Shown in pieces: positions 41,201-49,560 of a stretch of 64,000 nt of DNA. Source of the DNA: Tipula vernalis. Lineage: Eukaryota > Arthropoda > Insecta > Diptera > Tipulidae. The translations under genes and the position numbers were made by a program. How positions within the stretch are numbered: position 1 is the stretch's first letter; each line of letters starts with the position of its first letter. The DNA lies in assembly GCA_958295665.1 (NCBI GenBank), contig OY282560.1, forward strand, positions 145,134,091 through 145,198,090. Direction: 5' to 3'. The notes under the pieces are model-generated. The model was given only the letters and a program-made list of their open reading frames with translations, was not told the DNA's origin and did not search any database.

Positions 41201-44126
41201 GTTTCGGAGTATGCTTTTGTATTGTTGTTATTGAATTATTTTTAGAGGTTAATTGCTACCCCTTATGCGTCCTTCGAAAGCATGCAAGCTACTGTATGCA
41301 TTTTACTTTCGTGGAAGTTACATTTGATGTTAGGCTCAAAATAAAAAAATATTTAAACTCCTAAGTCATAATGTTGTGTATTTGCGAATTTTTTGCACCC
41401 GTGTATTAGGTAGGGCAAGCGGGTCGCAAGAAAAAACCATTTAAAAATAAAATTGAAAAATAATCATTTTGCTTTAGACTTCGGTGGCAAGCCTGAAATT
41501 TTATGGAACGATGTTTTATTTGCCATTGAAAGCAAATATAAAATTTATGGGTCTGATGGCAGAGTTAAGGTATGACGTAAACCAAACGACAAACTGAATT
41601 TAAAAAATTTGGAACCAGCGATCAAACATGGTGGTGCATCGATGGTGGTGTGGCGCTGTATGTCTGCTGCTAGTGTAGAGAGCTGGTGTTCGCCGATGGA
41701 TGATATTAAAAGAAAATTAAAGGAAAAGTGCGGCAAAACTAGATATTTTGGAGATTTTCAAGTTTTACCAGGATAATGATCCAAAGCATTCGGCATATAT
41801 GATGCGAGAATGGCTGCTTTATAACTGCCCAAAAGTTATGAACACCCCACCTTAATCACCGAACTTAAATCCCGTTGACAATTTGTGACAGATACTGGAA
41901 ACAGAAATTCATAAACATACAATAATAATAAGTAAGAATGAGCTGAAACGAGTGCTTAAGGACGAATGGGGAAAATTGACGCAGATTATTCAAAAAATCT
42001 AACTTCGTCTATGGCGAGACGTTTAAGACAGGTACTGAAAAACAAATGCTATCACACAGAGAGAGTACTGAGAATTCAATTGTAATTCAGAATAGATGTT
42101 TGTTTTTTTATACAATGAACTGTGTCCGGATATTATTCTAGCATTTTTCTTGAGATTATACCGAATTTTTAAAATAAAATATTCAATGTTATCGACATTT
42201 TTAAATTTTTGTTTTCTATTCAGAATCGGTTAATTCAACAAATGCATGTAAACTGGCTAATTCGTTCGTGCGATTTAATGGATTAAATGGATTATTTTCG
42301 GTCTCCGTATTTGAAAACACAATCATATAAATTAAAGATAATTAACGAGCAATAATTAATGATTATTTAAAGAACAATATTACTTGGGCTACCAAGGAAA
42401 TTACTACAGTCAAGGAAATTATTTCCATCATTAATGTTATTGATTTAAAACCAAATAAAATATTTTAGTTATATAAAAACATATTGTGCTGTAAACTCAG
42501 AAGCATTTAATTTCTTCCTGTTTAGAAAACTTTATCTTCCAATATTGTCTGATTGAATCGACAAATAAAATGCGGCTAAGATTTTCGTTAGTGGCAACCC
42601 ATTTACAGTATATTAAGGTTCTTTCAAATCGGTCACTAAAATCAAGATTGGCATAAGAGTCATAAGAGCTTATCGGTTTTTACCATAAAGTTTGGTAAAA
42701 AAATTATTTATAAATTTTATAAAAACAGTTGTATTGAAACTCTTTGGTAAACTAACCATTACATAAAATGTAGTAAATAAACTCAACCATATTTTCAACA
42801 CCTAAATCAATATAATCAACTTAAACAATTTTTAAATAGTTTTTTAAATCTGTTATAATTTTTAAACTAAATAGTAAATTAATTAATAATGACATTCAGA
42901 TAATTTTAATTTGTACATAAGTACATACGTATACATTTAAAGGAAATTAAATATAAATTTTTACGTATTAGTATTACATAAGGGGAAATATTACATTCTA
43001 TTTATTAAAATTATGTATACTCGTAAGAGGAATCAACATAACTATGAATCTATTTTTAACGCAGATATAAAAAATATTTTTTTATGTAATTATAATTAAA
43101 TATACACATATTTAAGAGAAATCTCGATTCTTAAATTTAAACCTTAATGTTTTTCAGAGAATTAAAAAACGTGCGTATAACACGGCAAAAATGGAAAATT
43201 ATTTAACTAGCGGTTTTCCTATGAATTCGAATTGCTTCTTATGAATTTCAATAAAATATGATAAATTTAAAATAAATTAAAAAAATTATAATCAATCATC
43301 CCGATTGTTCTATCAATCTTATGCCCTAGACATACTGTGATTTAATAAATCGGATTTAGTGAATTTTTCGAGATTAGCCGCAGTGTGTCAACCTCGATTT
43401 AGCTAATCCCTTTGTTTTTCCATAGAAACTTAAACTAGTTTAGCTAAATCGGATTTATTAAACCACAGTCTGTCTAGGGTATTATATCCTAGAGTTAGAC
43501 ACACTGCGGCTTAGTAAGTCCGATTTAGCTAAACTCGTTCAAGACGTCTATGCAAAAAAAAACACGATTAGCAAAACTAGACTGACCTCGAAAAATTCAC
43601 TGAATCCATTTTATTAAATCACAGTATGTCAATGAAAATATAGGTTGTAAAACAAGGTCATACACCATTGGAGCTAGAACTACTAGAAATGCCAATTTGA
43701 GCGGTTTATGTGGTTAAAACCAATCAAATCGCTCACCCAAATAGACATTTCTATGCCGATTTAACCCAACAAGATGTATGGCCGTATGCCCGTAGAAAGA
43801 TTTTGAAATAAATTGGTACAATGTTTACATAAACTCCCAAACAAATAAAAAATTAGATAAAATTAAGATTAGTATAAAGTAAAAACCCAATATAACATTT
43901 ATGTATTGTTAAAACTTTAAAACCAAAACTCTTCCAAAAAACCAAAAAAAAAATGTATAGAATGACATACGCTTACTATAAGATGTTTTTTCTGATGGTA
44001 TATTCCCATTTGGTTCTAATCTATCAAGAAATTCTTCTGATGTATAACAGCCATTGAAGGGTATATGGTTTGTCCCATGACCAGTTCGATTATTGTGAAT
44101 ATCTTCGTTATCTTCTCTAGATATTG
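23192..44126 (-). CDS. Eip63E: PFTAIRE cyclin-dependent kinase, CDK14/Eip63E-like (nine exons)
   Basis: A serine/threonine kinase of the CDK family. In flies and mammals this type pairs with cyclin Y at the plasma membrane and acts in Wnt/LRP6 signalling and development; that is family knowledge, not visible here. Nine exons with GT-AG borders and consistent phases give 481 codons plus stop. Counting from the first visible codon, the kinase domain begins near residue 163. It shows the glycine loop [11 protein letters not shown] (171-181), the catalytic lysine in VALK (K193), the diagnostic PFTAIRE helix (204-210), HRDVKPQN (283-290), DFG (303-305), and the CDK-type WYRPPDVLLGS activation-lobe motif. 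The C-terminus ends [13 protein letters not shown] plus a short tail. The N-terminal region includes [13 protein letters not shown] and FSAFGGDSPFGK, conserved in Eip63E. The first exon found starts in mid-codon, so the 5' end is missing. MWRAPHEPQ in the second exon is a possible alternative start. Introns up to 7.2 kb are loaded with transposons. Confidence 0.95.
23325..23504 (-). CDS. Eip63E: Kinase exon h
   Basis: 180 nt, from [17 protein letters not shown] to KKLYELPD. The intron before it is 58 bp. Confidence 0.96.
23563..23775 (-). CDS. Eip63E: Kinase exon g
   Basis: 213 nt, from [20 protein letters not shown] to GYKPHKL. The 68-bp intron before it is very short. Confidence 0.96.
23844..24105 (-). 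CDS. Eip63E: Kinase exon f (catalytic and DFG loops)
   Basis: 262 nt, from NTDLSQYM through [10 protein letters not shown] and LADFGLARA to WYRPP. Confidence 0.97.
24313..24420 (-). pseudogene. Mariner transposase C-terminal tail in a kinase intron
   Basis: Read on minus, the segment has the mariner ending pattern: NAYF, then [17 protein letters not shown] and a stop. It is followed by a TIR-like GGCTGAAAAGTTTC near 24258-24275. Everything upstream is unreadable. It sits in the intron between exons e and f. Confidence 0.6.
24430..25376. other. Intron sequence between exons e and f
   Basis: AT-rich, with no recognisable feature beyond the mariner fragment at its downstream end. Confidence 0.5.
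25377..25551 (-). CDS. Eip63E: Kinase exon e (catalytic lysine and PFTAIRE)
   Basis: 175 nt. It encodes [20 protein letters not shown] onward to LTFVFEYV. The intron between exons d and e is only 80 bp. Confidence 0.97.
25632..25723 (-). CDS. Eip63E: Kinase exon d (glycine loop)
   Basis: 92 nt, donor GTAAGT. It encodes [17 protein letters not shown] and the ATP-binding loop [11 protein letters not shown]. Confidence 0.96.
25724..27706. other. Intron sequence between exons c and d
   Basis: AT-rich with long A/T runs. No ORF, TIR pair or RNA recognised. Confidence 0.5.
27707..27792. other. Two adjacent intronic hairpins
   Basis: The first (27707-27775) has arms of about 33 bases that pair almost completely around CAATCGTCAA/TTGACGATTG, with almost no loop. 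The second (27772-27792) has 9-bp arms, CTCCATATA-like and complement. No flanking duplication was seen, so this could be a small palindromic MITE or just an inverted duplication. Confidence 0.6.
27960..28500. mobile_element. MITE with TTA duplication (PIF/Harbinger-like)
   Basis: The TIRs read TAGCCGATTTAGACGTACCA and complement over about 30 bp, and TTA lies on both sides (27957-27959 and 28501-28503). In the middle is a perfect palindrome with 17-bp arms (28125-28161). No transposase. A 3-bp TTA target is typical of PIF elements. Confidence 0.75.
28700..28775 (+). repeat. tRNA-like promoter head, possible SINE
   Basis: TGGCCGAGTGG at 28712-28722 is a perfect pol III A box of the Ser/Leu type. 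GTTGATTCC at 28752-28760 resembles a B box lacking one base, at suitable spacing. The surrounding sequence does not fold as a full cloverleaf by eye, so a tRNA-derived SINE or tRNA pseudogene is more likely than a working tRNA. Confidence 0.4.
28776..30056. other. Intron block with unassigned GC-richer sequence
   Basis: The segment 29162-29284 on plus reads as a protein-like tail ([20 protein letters not shown], then a stop). The region 29300-29770 is less AT-rich than its surroundings, with open frames on both strands (including minus 29542-29772). I recognise no family. It may be a decayed mobile element. Confidence 0.35.
30057..30253 (-). CDS. Eip63E: Kinase exon c
   Basis: 197 nt, acceptor TTTATAG, donor GTGAGT. 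It encodes the conserved pre-kinase region with [17 protein letters not shown] and ends FSAFG. Confidence 0.93.
30254..31346. other. Intron sequence between exons b and c, proximal part
   Basis: AT-rich. Nothing recognised. Confidence 0.5.
31347..31701. mobile_element. Foldback MITE
   Basis: Arms of more than 100 bp (31347-31470 and 31585-31701) are inverted copies starting AGATGTTCTAACCATCAC. The centre has no ORF. No clear target duplication. Confidence 0.75.
31846..32503. mobile_element. Foldback element, complete copy
   Basis: The ends CCGGGTGATTTTTTTAACCT and complement lie between TA dinucleotides. Inverted arms extend over about 250 bp around a 150-bp unique centre. Same family as the inner element at 5493-6280, which retains a transposase tail, so this copy is its internally deleted form (Tc1/mariner-like). 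Confidence 0.82.
32504..33049. other. Intron sequence, noncoding
   Basis: T-rich tract near 32718-32732. No gene recognised. Confidence 0.45.
33050..33790 (-). pseudogene. Mariner transposase relic, second copy of the 8240 family
   Basis: The minus strand shows [20 protein letters not shown] (second catalytic aspartate), then [20 protein letters not shown], in frames broken by several indels. Upstream (33420-33680) a garbled part of the catalytic domain is still alignable with the relic at 8240. The DNA-binding N-terminus is missing. It sits in a kinase intron on the same strand as the gene. Confidence 0.8.
33791..34549. other. Intron sequence, noncoding
   Basis: AT-rich. CTCTTAGCTA-like motifs occur near both ends and might mark a degenerate inverted pair, but I could not define borders. 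Confidence 0.4.
34550..35540 (+). pseudogene. Decayed copy of an arthropod multicopy protein family (CRHHIYE / AERGVKLIQ type)
   Basis: Several plus-strand frames carry pieces that I associate from memory with a large uncharacterised protein repeated many times in arthropod genomes. These are [14 protein letters not shown] near 34800-34840, a gap, [19 protein letters not shown] near 35185-35240, and [20 protein letters not shown] near 35380-35440. Frameshifts and stops separate them, and the whole is plainly dead. The high copy number of such genes suggests a mobile element or virus-derived family, but its biochemical role is unknown to me. It lies in a kinase intron in antisense orientation. 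No TIRs or target duplications were found around it. Confidence 0.5.
35541..36632. other. Intron sequence, noncoding
   Basis: AT-rich. Open segments near 35635-35846 show no recognisable motif. Confidence 0.45.
36633..36743 (-). CDS. Eip63E: Kinase exon b
   Basis: 111 nt, donor GTAAGA, acceptor ATATATAG. It encodes [18 protein letters not shown] and [16 protein letters not shown]. Both junction phases fit exons a and c. An internal ATG could start a shorter isoform. Confidence 0.82.
36744..37577. other. Intron sequence between exons a and b, proximal part
   Basis: AT-rich. Nothing recognised. Confidence 0.5.
37578..38760 (+). repeat. Dispersed repeat family R, copy 1
   Basis: Blocks here (TACTTTTCCCACTATAA, AATCGCGAAAAAAT, GGGGTTGCA, GGTGGCAAATAATATCGTCA, CTGTGACGTTTTAT, AAGTTACTRWRGGACG) recur in the same order at 44870-48125. 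No ORF or terminal structure is evident. It is interrupted by a short TIR element at about 37626-37870. Confidence 0.65.
37626..37870. mobile_element. Small TIR insertion in R copy 1
   Basis: GGGTCCGAAATG at the left and CATTTCGGACGC at the right are inverted copies, with inverted AATGTGCATTTA inside. R copy 2 lacks this block, which confirms that it is an insertion. Confidence 0.6.
38761..40194. other. Intron sequence with one short tandem duplication
   Basis: Mostly AT-rich noncoding. A 36-bp unit (TATATCTYTAATCTCTAGCA onward) is duplicated in tandem at 38915-38984. Confidence 0.55.
40195..41130 (-). pseudogene. Tc1-like transposase, near full length, broken
   Basis: The minus strand encodes a DD34E Tc1-type transposase. 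The N-terminal helix-turn-helix pair appears as [20 protein letters not shown] (near 41090-41030) and [15 protein letters not shown]. Then come [13 protein letters not shown], the first catalytic aspartate in [11 protein letters not shown] (near 40710), [15 protein letters not shown] in place of the usual second-aspartate block (D to N), and the third acidic residue in [13 protein letters not shown] (near 40370). A stop near 40970, another near 40570 and local indels break it. Base composition is richer in GC than its surroundings, suggesting a younger arrival. TIRs could not be matched. Confidence 0.85.
41430..42070 (+). pseudogene. Tc1-like transposase relic, other family
   Basis: On the plus strand the catalytic half of a Tc1 transposase is visible in several frames: [53 protein letters not shown] (second aspartate, near 41770) and [10 protein letters not shown] (D where E is usual). 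The C-terminal [15 protein letters not shown] follows. Stops and shifts occur throughout. It faces the Tc1 relic at 40195-41130 and belongs to a different lineage, judged by motif wording. Confidence 0.78.
42071..43323. other. Intron sequence, noncoding
   Basis: AT-rich. Nothing recognised. Confidence 0.5.
43324..43482. mobile_element. Short MITE, first of an adjacent pair
   Basis: The ends CCCTAGACATACTGTGATTT and a close complement (AAACCACAGTCTGTCTAGGG) enclose inverted AATAAATCSGATTTA sequence. About 160 bp, no ORF. Confidence 0.7.
43488..43636. mobile_element. Short MITE, second of the pair
   Basis: Related ends (TAGACACACTGCGGCTTAGT and AAATCACAGTATGTCAATG) and internal TCCGATTTAGCTAAAC match the element at 43324. 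The two copies lie almost end to end. Confidence 0.65.
43655..43783. mobile_element. Probable small palindromic MITE
   Basis: GGTCATACACC at the left and GTATGGCC at the right, plus inverted AGAAATG and GAGCG blocks, form an imperfect inverted repeat of about 130 bp beside kinase exon a. Confidence 0.5.
43977..44126 (-). CDS. Eip63E: Kinase exon a (5'-most found)
   Basis: 150 nt, preceded by a strong acceptor (a pyrimidine stretch ending TTTTCAG) and followed by GTAAGC. It encodes a low-similarity N-terminal segment ([12 protein letters not shown] through PSEKTSY). It ends with one base that joins exon b in phase, which supports it as coding, although I do not recognise its sequence. Confidence 0.75.
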
Positions 44127-45345
44127 CTGAAAATAGAAGAAAATAAGAAAATTTTGTTTTGTGTGGCATAATTTAGTTTTTTTTTTGTTTTGTTAAAATC
44201 CATCACATATAATTTTACCATGAAGACACACTGTATAAAAGATACAATTCGCCGAGGCTTTAGTTTTATTTTGTCATAACACAGACGTAAACCAACAAAT
44301 AATGTCTGCTGAATATTGAAAATAAGTATGTATGTATATATGATAATAATAAGCATTCTACAATATTTAAAACAAAAGTTTTTAATCAATAGTCTTGATA
44401 ATAAAATAAAATTTAACTAAAACATAAAAAAACGTGATAAAATTTATTATTGCTGTGTGTACGAGAATATAAGTGTATTATATATTTATATGGTGTGACA
44501 TAGTTCGTAATATAATATATTCGGCCAAAATTTTCCCCAAAATTGCAAAGCTTTAAGGTAGCAAAATGTGCAAAAAATTGTATAATACATACTATATATA
44601 AACAGGTCAAACAATAAAATTATCCACAATATAAGCATTTCGCATTTTGATTATCATCAGAACTGATAAGTTCGAGGACCAATTTGAATCATCTTTTGTT
44701 ATAATGGAAAAATAGTTCAAGCAATAATTCCATTTTCTCCACTTTTGTCAAATATTATTCAACTATTAATTTGGGTATTGACGTTATATTTTCTCATTTT
44801 GTAGGACATCATGCAAAATTGATGTTTTAAGTTTCACGAAAGAATTTGTTCTAAAAACATTTATTATTTTTACTTTTCCCAGTGAAGTCATTAGAGTTTT
44901 CCCACTATAAGTATTGTAATCGCGAAAAAAAATTGTTCCAGATTTTCACATTACTCGACGAATCCGTCAAGTAAGGATCTCGGAACGTCGATGAAAAAAA
45001 AAATCCGTGTTCGTCCTTCCATCCTTCAAGCCATACTCTCTTCTTCCAACTATTGATTGTTTTGGCCGAAACTTGCACAAAAATTGCTTTTAGTAATAAT
45101 CAGTGTATGGTAACTTTTGGGGCCATTCGAATTTAAAATAAAAGGGGTTGCACTAAAATTTGAAGTCAAGAAATAGTTAAAAATTGGGTTAAACTGTTTT
45201 CCGAGGTAATATAAAACTTGTCGATGAAATATTTTTCTACAGTTGACAAGACTTTAAACAAATTCCAACAATCCCAGTAGGTCACTTTAATACAAAATGA
45301 AAATGTTACCGTGTAAATTTGGAATTTAAATTTTTAAATTCACCT

Positions 45346-45800
45346 GGTGGATCGATTATGAAATTCAACTTGACCCATTTTACCGTCACCAAAATTAGCA
45401 TCAAACTACCTCTATCGACTGCAAAAAAATGTCTTACGCAAAATGTCACAAAAAAAATTGTATAACAATTTTATTACAGATTATAACGGTTTCAATGCTA
45501 ATTTTTTTCTGTTAAATGGAAATACGTACCGACTCGACGCAAATTTCGTCGAATGGTAATTCACATTTTATTGTCTCCTTAGTAATGAAGTAACCGTGTA
45601 AGAAAAATCATTGTTTTGTGATAATACACATTTAAAGTTTTTTTTTAGAACATTTCTAAGATAAACTCGCAAGTAGATATGTATCGCAAAACAATGATTT
45701 TTTCTTATCCGATACTTCATTACTAAAGAGACGTTATTATATCGTCGAGATGAACTGATCCGTTGACGCCGTCGTCGAGTTGGATTTCATAATAGGGCCT
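45346..45800. mobile_element. TIR element in R copy 2
   Basis: GATTATGAAATTCAACT at the left and GTTGGATTTCATAATAGGG at the right are inverted copies. A second inner pair around TTAGTAATGAAGTA and AATCATTGTTTTG is also inverted. No ORF. Confidence 0.65.
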
Positions 45801-45807
45801 GTTCCTA

Positions 45808-46194
45808 GGGCCCGTATTCTTGAAATTCACAGAAAAAAGTCGCCGGATTTTCTAATGAAATACGTCATTTCAGTCGAGAATTTAAATTGCTTTATACCAA
45901 AGTCACCGACGAAGAATATAAGCCCGTATTCTTAAAATTCGATCAAAAAAAGTCACCCATTATTTTCTAGTGAAATACGTCATTTCAGTCGAAAATTTAA
46001 ATTGTTTTATATTAAAGTCACCGGCGACTTTTTTCGGTGAATTTCAAGAATACGGGCCCTGTGCCCGTATTCTTGAAATACGCCCGAAAAAAGTCACCGG
46101 TCACTTTCTAGTAAAATACGTCATTTCAGAAGAAAATTTAAATTGATTTATACTGCCATCGGCAATTTTTACGATTGAATACAAGAATAAAGGT
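45808..46194. mobile_element. Three abutting MITEs of family H2
   Basis: Three units of about 115-140 bp (approximately 45808-45921, 45922-46058 and 46062-46194) each start CCCGTATTCTTRAAAT. Each holds AAATACGTCATTTCAG and TTTAAATTG; the second ends with a clean complement GAATACGGGC. A CTG separates the second and third. The other two right ends are degraded. Confidence 0.72.
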
Positions 46195-46491
46195 CAGTGC
46201 ACATTGAGAACGAGCGTTGAACGAACAAAAAAATTGTTAAAATAGTGAAACGTAACGTATAAGTTAAATATCATTCACTTATAATAAAATATAAAATATA
46301 GTAGCGATACGTTGAAATTTTAGATTATCAACAATATGTTGAAATTTTCTATTAAAACTTAATTTATTAAAACTGTATATACAAACGTTTTTCCCAATTT
46401 AAGCAATTTTCTTACTTAATTTAAAACAAAGGGAAAATACCGTTCTTGCCACGCGTTCGATGTAAATTCAATGAAATTAATTGGTGCCCTG

Positions 46492-46746
46492 GGGCCCTAT
46501 TCTCGAATTCCACATCCATTTTCAACATGTGGACATCTGTCAAAATTCATAAAAATTGAATGTTTTCGGTACTAGGGAATATTTCCGAATGGGTATAAGC
46601 AGGTGGAAAAAATTTCCCATACAGGAAAATGTCCATGCCGCATGTGTTTTATATACGAATTACAATTTTCGAACTTTTTTGTGTGATCTTCACTTCGTCA
46701 GATGTCCAAATCTGGAAAATGGATGTGGAATTCGAGAATAGCCCCC
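46492..46746. mobile_element. MITE family H1, copy 3
   Basis: GGGCCCTATTCTCGAATTCC termini, flanked by CTG at 46489-46491 and 46747-46749. Confidence 0.85.
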
Positions 46747-46749
46747 CTG

Positions 46750-46967
46750 GGGCCCTATTCTCGAATTCCACATCCATTTTCCACATGCGGACATCTTTCA
46801 AAATTCATCAAAACGTTCGGAAATTTTAATTCGTATATAAAACACATGGGGCATGGACATTTTCCTGTATGCGGAAATATTCCCTTAGTACCAAAAAAAT
46901 TCAATTTTTATGAATTTTGACAGATGTCCACATGTGGAAAATGGATGTGGAATTCGAGAATAGGGCA
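46750..46967. mobile_element. MITE family H1, copy 4
   Basis: Same termini, opposite internal orientation to copy 3. It begins directly after the CTG at 46747-46749 and is followed by CTG at 46968-46970. Confidence 0.85.
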
Positions 46968-46970
46968 CTG

Positions 46971-47105
46971 GCCCGTATTTCTGAAATTCATCGATAAATG
47001 TCGCCGGTGACTTTAAAATAAAGCAATTTAAATTTTCAACTGAAATGACGTATTTCACTAGAAAACCACGGGTGACTTTCTCGAGTGAATTTCAAGAATA
47101 GAGGC
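46971..47105. mobile_element. MITE family H2, fourth copy
   Basis: It starts GCCCGTATTTCTGAAATTC directly after the CTG at 46968-46970 and ends near GTGAATTTCAAGAATAGAGG. Its internal CTGAAATGACGTATTTCAC is inverted relative to the units at 45808. Confidence 0.72.
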
Positions 47106-47210
47106 GCTCCAATCTGCCATACATTACTGGTGGCAAATAATATCGTCAATATTTGAAAAAAGAAACCTTTCAAATCTAAATTCCTTCTGTGACGTTTTAT
47201 AGGCATTTTA

Positions 47211-47944
47211 AAGGGTGTTCCATCTGTTTTTTTCTTTTTTAAAAAAAAAACATTTTTTATGCGGTGGCAACCGGAAAATTTTTTGACAAATGAAAAGTCA
47301 AAACTATGCCATTTTTAGTAATAGATTCGTCTACAACACAACAAAATTATCTAAACTTATTACGATTTGGTTACCCAAAACATTACGAAAATGCTCGAAC
47401 AGAATGAGCGTTTTCCAACAAATCTGCCGCATTTGGCGGGCTGAAAATTCTCTTGTTATTCATGGACAACCAATTCATCCAAACAAAGTTACTGTTTGGT
47501 GTGGATTGTGGGCTGGTGGCATCGTTGGACCTTATTTTTTCGAAAATGAACATAAGATTCAGTAACAGTGAATATTGAGCGCTATCGTGGTATGTTAACT
47601 GGATTTTTGTGGCCAAAATTGAATGAAATTGATTTAGATGATCTTTGGTTTCAACAAGACGGTGCCACATGTCACACAAATCGTGAAACACTCGGCTTAT
47701 TGGAAGCCATGTCGATGATGATCGCTTAATTTCAAGAAATTCTATTTCAACTGTCCACCAAGACCATGCGATTTGATACCCTTTGATTATTTTCTTTGGA
47801 TTTTTGTGATAAGTAAAGTGTATAGCAATGATCGATAAACAATTCAAGATCTTAAGAACAACAATCGGAATTATTGGAAAAAATCATCGAAAATTTTAAT
47901 GTTCGTGTGCAGGCCTGCAACAGATGCCGTGATAAAACACCCTT
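47211..47944 (+). pseudogene. Tc1/mariner-type transposon relic in R copy 2
   Basis: The ends AAGGGTGTT and AACACCCTT are inverted and follow a TA. The plus strand holds pieces of an insect mariner-like transposase: KVTVWCGLWAGGIVGPYFFE near 47490-47545, RYRGMLTGFLWPKLNEIDLD, and WFQQDGATCHTNRETLGLL (second catalytic aspartate, near 47645-47700). Frameshifts and stops break it, the N-terminal part is garbled, and the total length is well below an intact element. It interrupts the R repeat, which resumes at 47945. Confidence 0.8.
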
Positions 47945-48379
47945 CATAACATTTTATTGATTGAAATTTCAATTACCAGTTGATTCGATTACCAGTTCAT
48001 AGAACTTCCGAGTAATAAATTATATTGGTATTAAATCTCTTATATCAACCTTATTAACAAGTTACTAAGGGACGCCTTTAAATGATGTCACGTTGTTTGA
48101 GCAGAAGAGGTTAGGGCCGTTGAGAGAAGGCGATAGAAGATAGTGAAAATCAATCAATTTAAAAGGGAGGTCGGGAATCGGTGCTTAACGATTCTTATTT
48201 TGTGTTGATTGTATTTTAACAAATGACACATATGTATGTTCAAAAAATGTAATTCTTCTGCAAGGACTTCAACCGCAGGTAGTTGCATAACAAACGGAAG
48301 TAATGAAAATAGTCCCGTGAATCGAGGAAATTGATCAGACGTGGCTTTTCCTCAAAAGAAAATCAGTCGAACCAGTATA

Positions 48380-49560
48380 ATTTATTCCTGTTTGCAGACC
48401 AGTGCAACCACAGATTCCACAGGAAAACCGTGCAGGAAGCTTGTCTGTCGAAGTGAAGGATTTAAGGGAGTCAGTGGCTGACATTTTTCTCATCTTAACT
48501 ATCGATGAAGTAGTGCTAGGGCAGAGTAAGATAATACGAGGTCACACAAGCAAAGTTCGATAAATCAACCTGTTAAAGCTAACAAACAACCAGGGAATCT
48601 ACTACAAGATTTCATTTACCACTTAGAACAAGTTGTTAGATACTTATCAGCATTTTGAAAAAATGTGAGAGCAAATGCGATACAAGTCCGAAGATTCACA
48701 GGTGCGTCAACTCATCGTCGGTGGGTAGTTAAGTCGTTGCGTACTTCAGCTAAACTGAGCGAGCTCTGTTTTTTATCTTAGCTCGAGTTGTCTTCACCTT
48801 GCTATGTGATCTAAGATCGCTCTCAATACATTCATATTTTTCTAAATTTCATTATTAAGCCGTAGGATACCTAGTTGTACTAAAGTATTATTTCATAAAT
48901 CATAATAAATAAATTATACATAAATAACAATATTTGTGTAAATGAATTTATTATAGCTACTCGTAAAACGTCGAACGAGTTGAGCTAAGCAAACTAAACT
49001 AACCTAAGCCAACCTAAGCCTAGCTTAGCTGAAATATGCGTCTAAGAAATTCCAGTTTCATTATTTGTTGGAATTGCAAAGGATTAGCGAGAGGAGTCGC
49101 TGAATATATGTTTTTTCGCATGTGGCCCAGCTAACGTACGAAACTCCAATTGTCCTGAGTGCCAGCTAAAACCTTTAAAGGAAAAGTTTCGGACGAGTTT
49201 TAGTATGCCGAGGGGATCACCAGACCAATACTCCACCTAACAAGGTCAGTGAAATTTCAAATAGTTTTGTTCAAAATAAATTTAAAATACCCTAAAATTG
49301 GTGATCGGAAGATGCGCCAATATCAATAACTCGTATTAACCAAATAATTGTTTAGGTTTGCGTATTTTTATAATTTTGTTGTAGTTTTTATTTTAACATT
49401 TATTTTAATTTAAGTTCGGTTCATTTTCAGACACAGTTAATTTCTTCTATAGATACTGGTGCCACCTTCATTACAAAGGCACTCCGTTTCAGAATATATT
49501 ATCAGTTAAATTTTTCCTTGAGCTAAGCTAAATCTTACAGACGGTAAAGTTTATACCAAA
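48380..49560 (+). pseudogene. Retrotransposon gag and protease relic
   Basis: The plus strand carries scattered retroelement pieces in shifting frames. LDTYQHFEKM and RYKSEDSQVRQLIVGG (48620-48730) suggest gag. A CCHC-like segment with CWNCKG and NCPECQLKPLKE lies near 49060-49190. SIDTGATFITKAL near 49445-49485 is the active-site motif of a retropepsin-type aspartic protease. Order and spacing fit a Ty3/gypsy-type gag-pro, but no LTRs, reverse transcriptase or intact frame remain. The gene is dead. Confidence 0.55.

Larger units (their letters stand above)
44870..48125 (+). repeat. Dispersed repeat family R, copy 2, in three pieces
   Basis: Matching R segments lie at about 44870-45345, 47105-47210 and 47945-48125, in the same order as copy 1. 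The gaps are filled by the insertions at 45346-47105 and 47211-47944. Copy 1 is continuous at both places. Confidence 0.65.
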
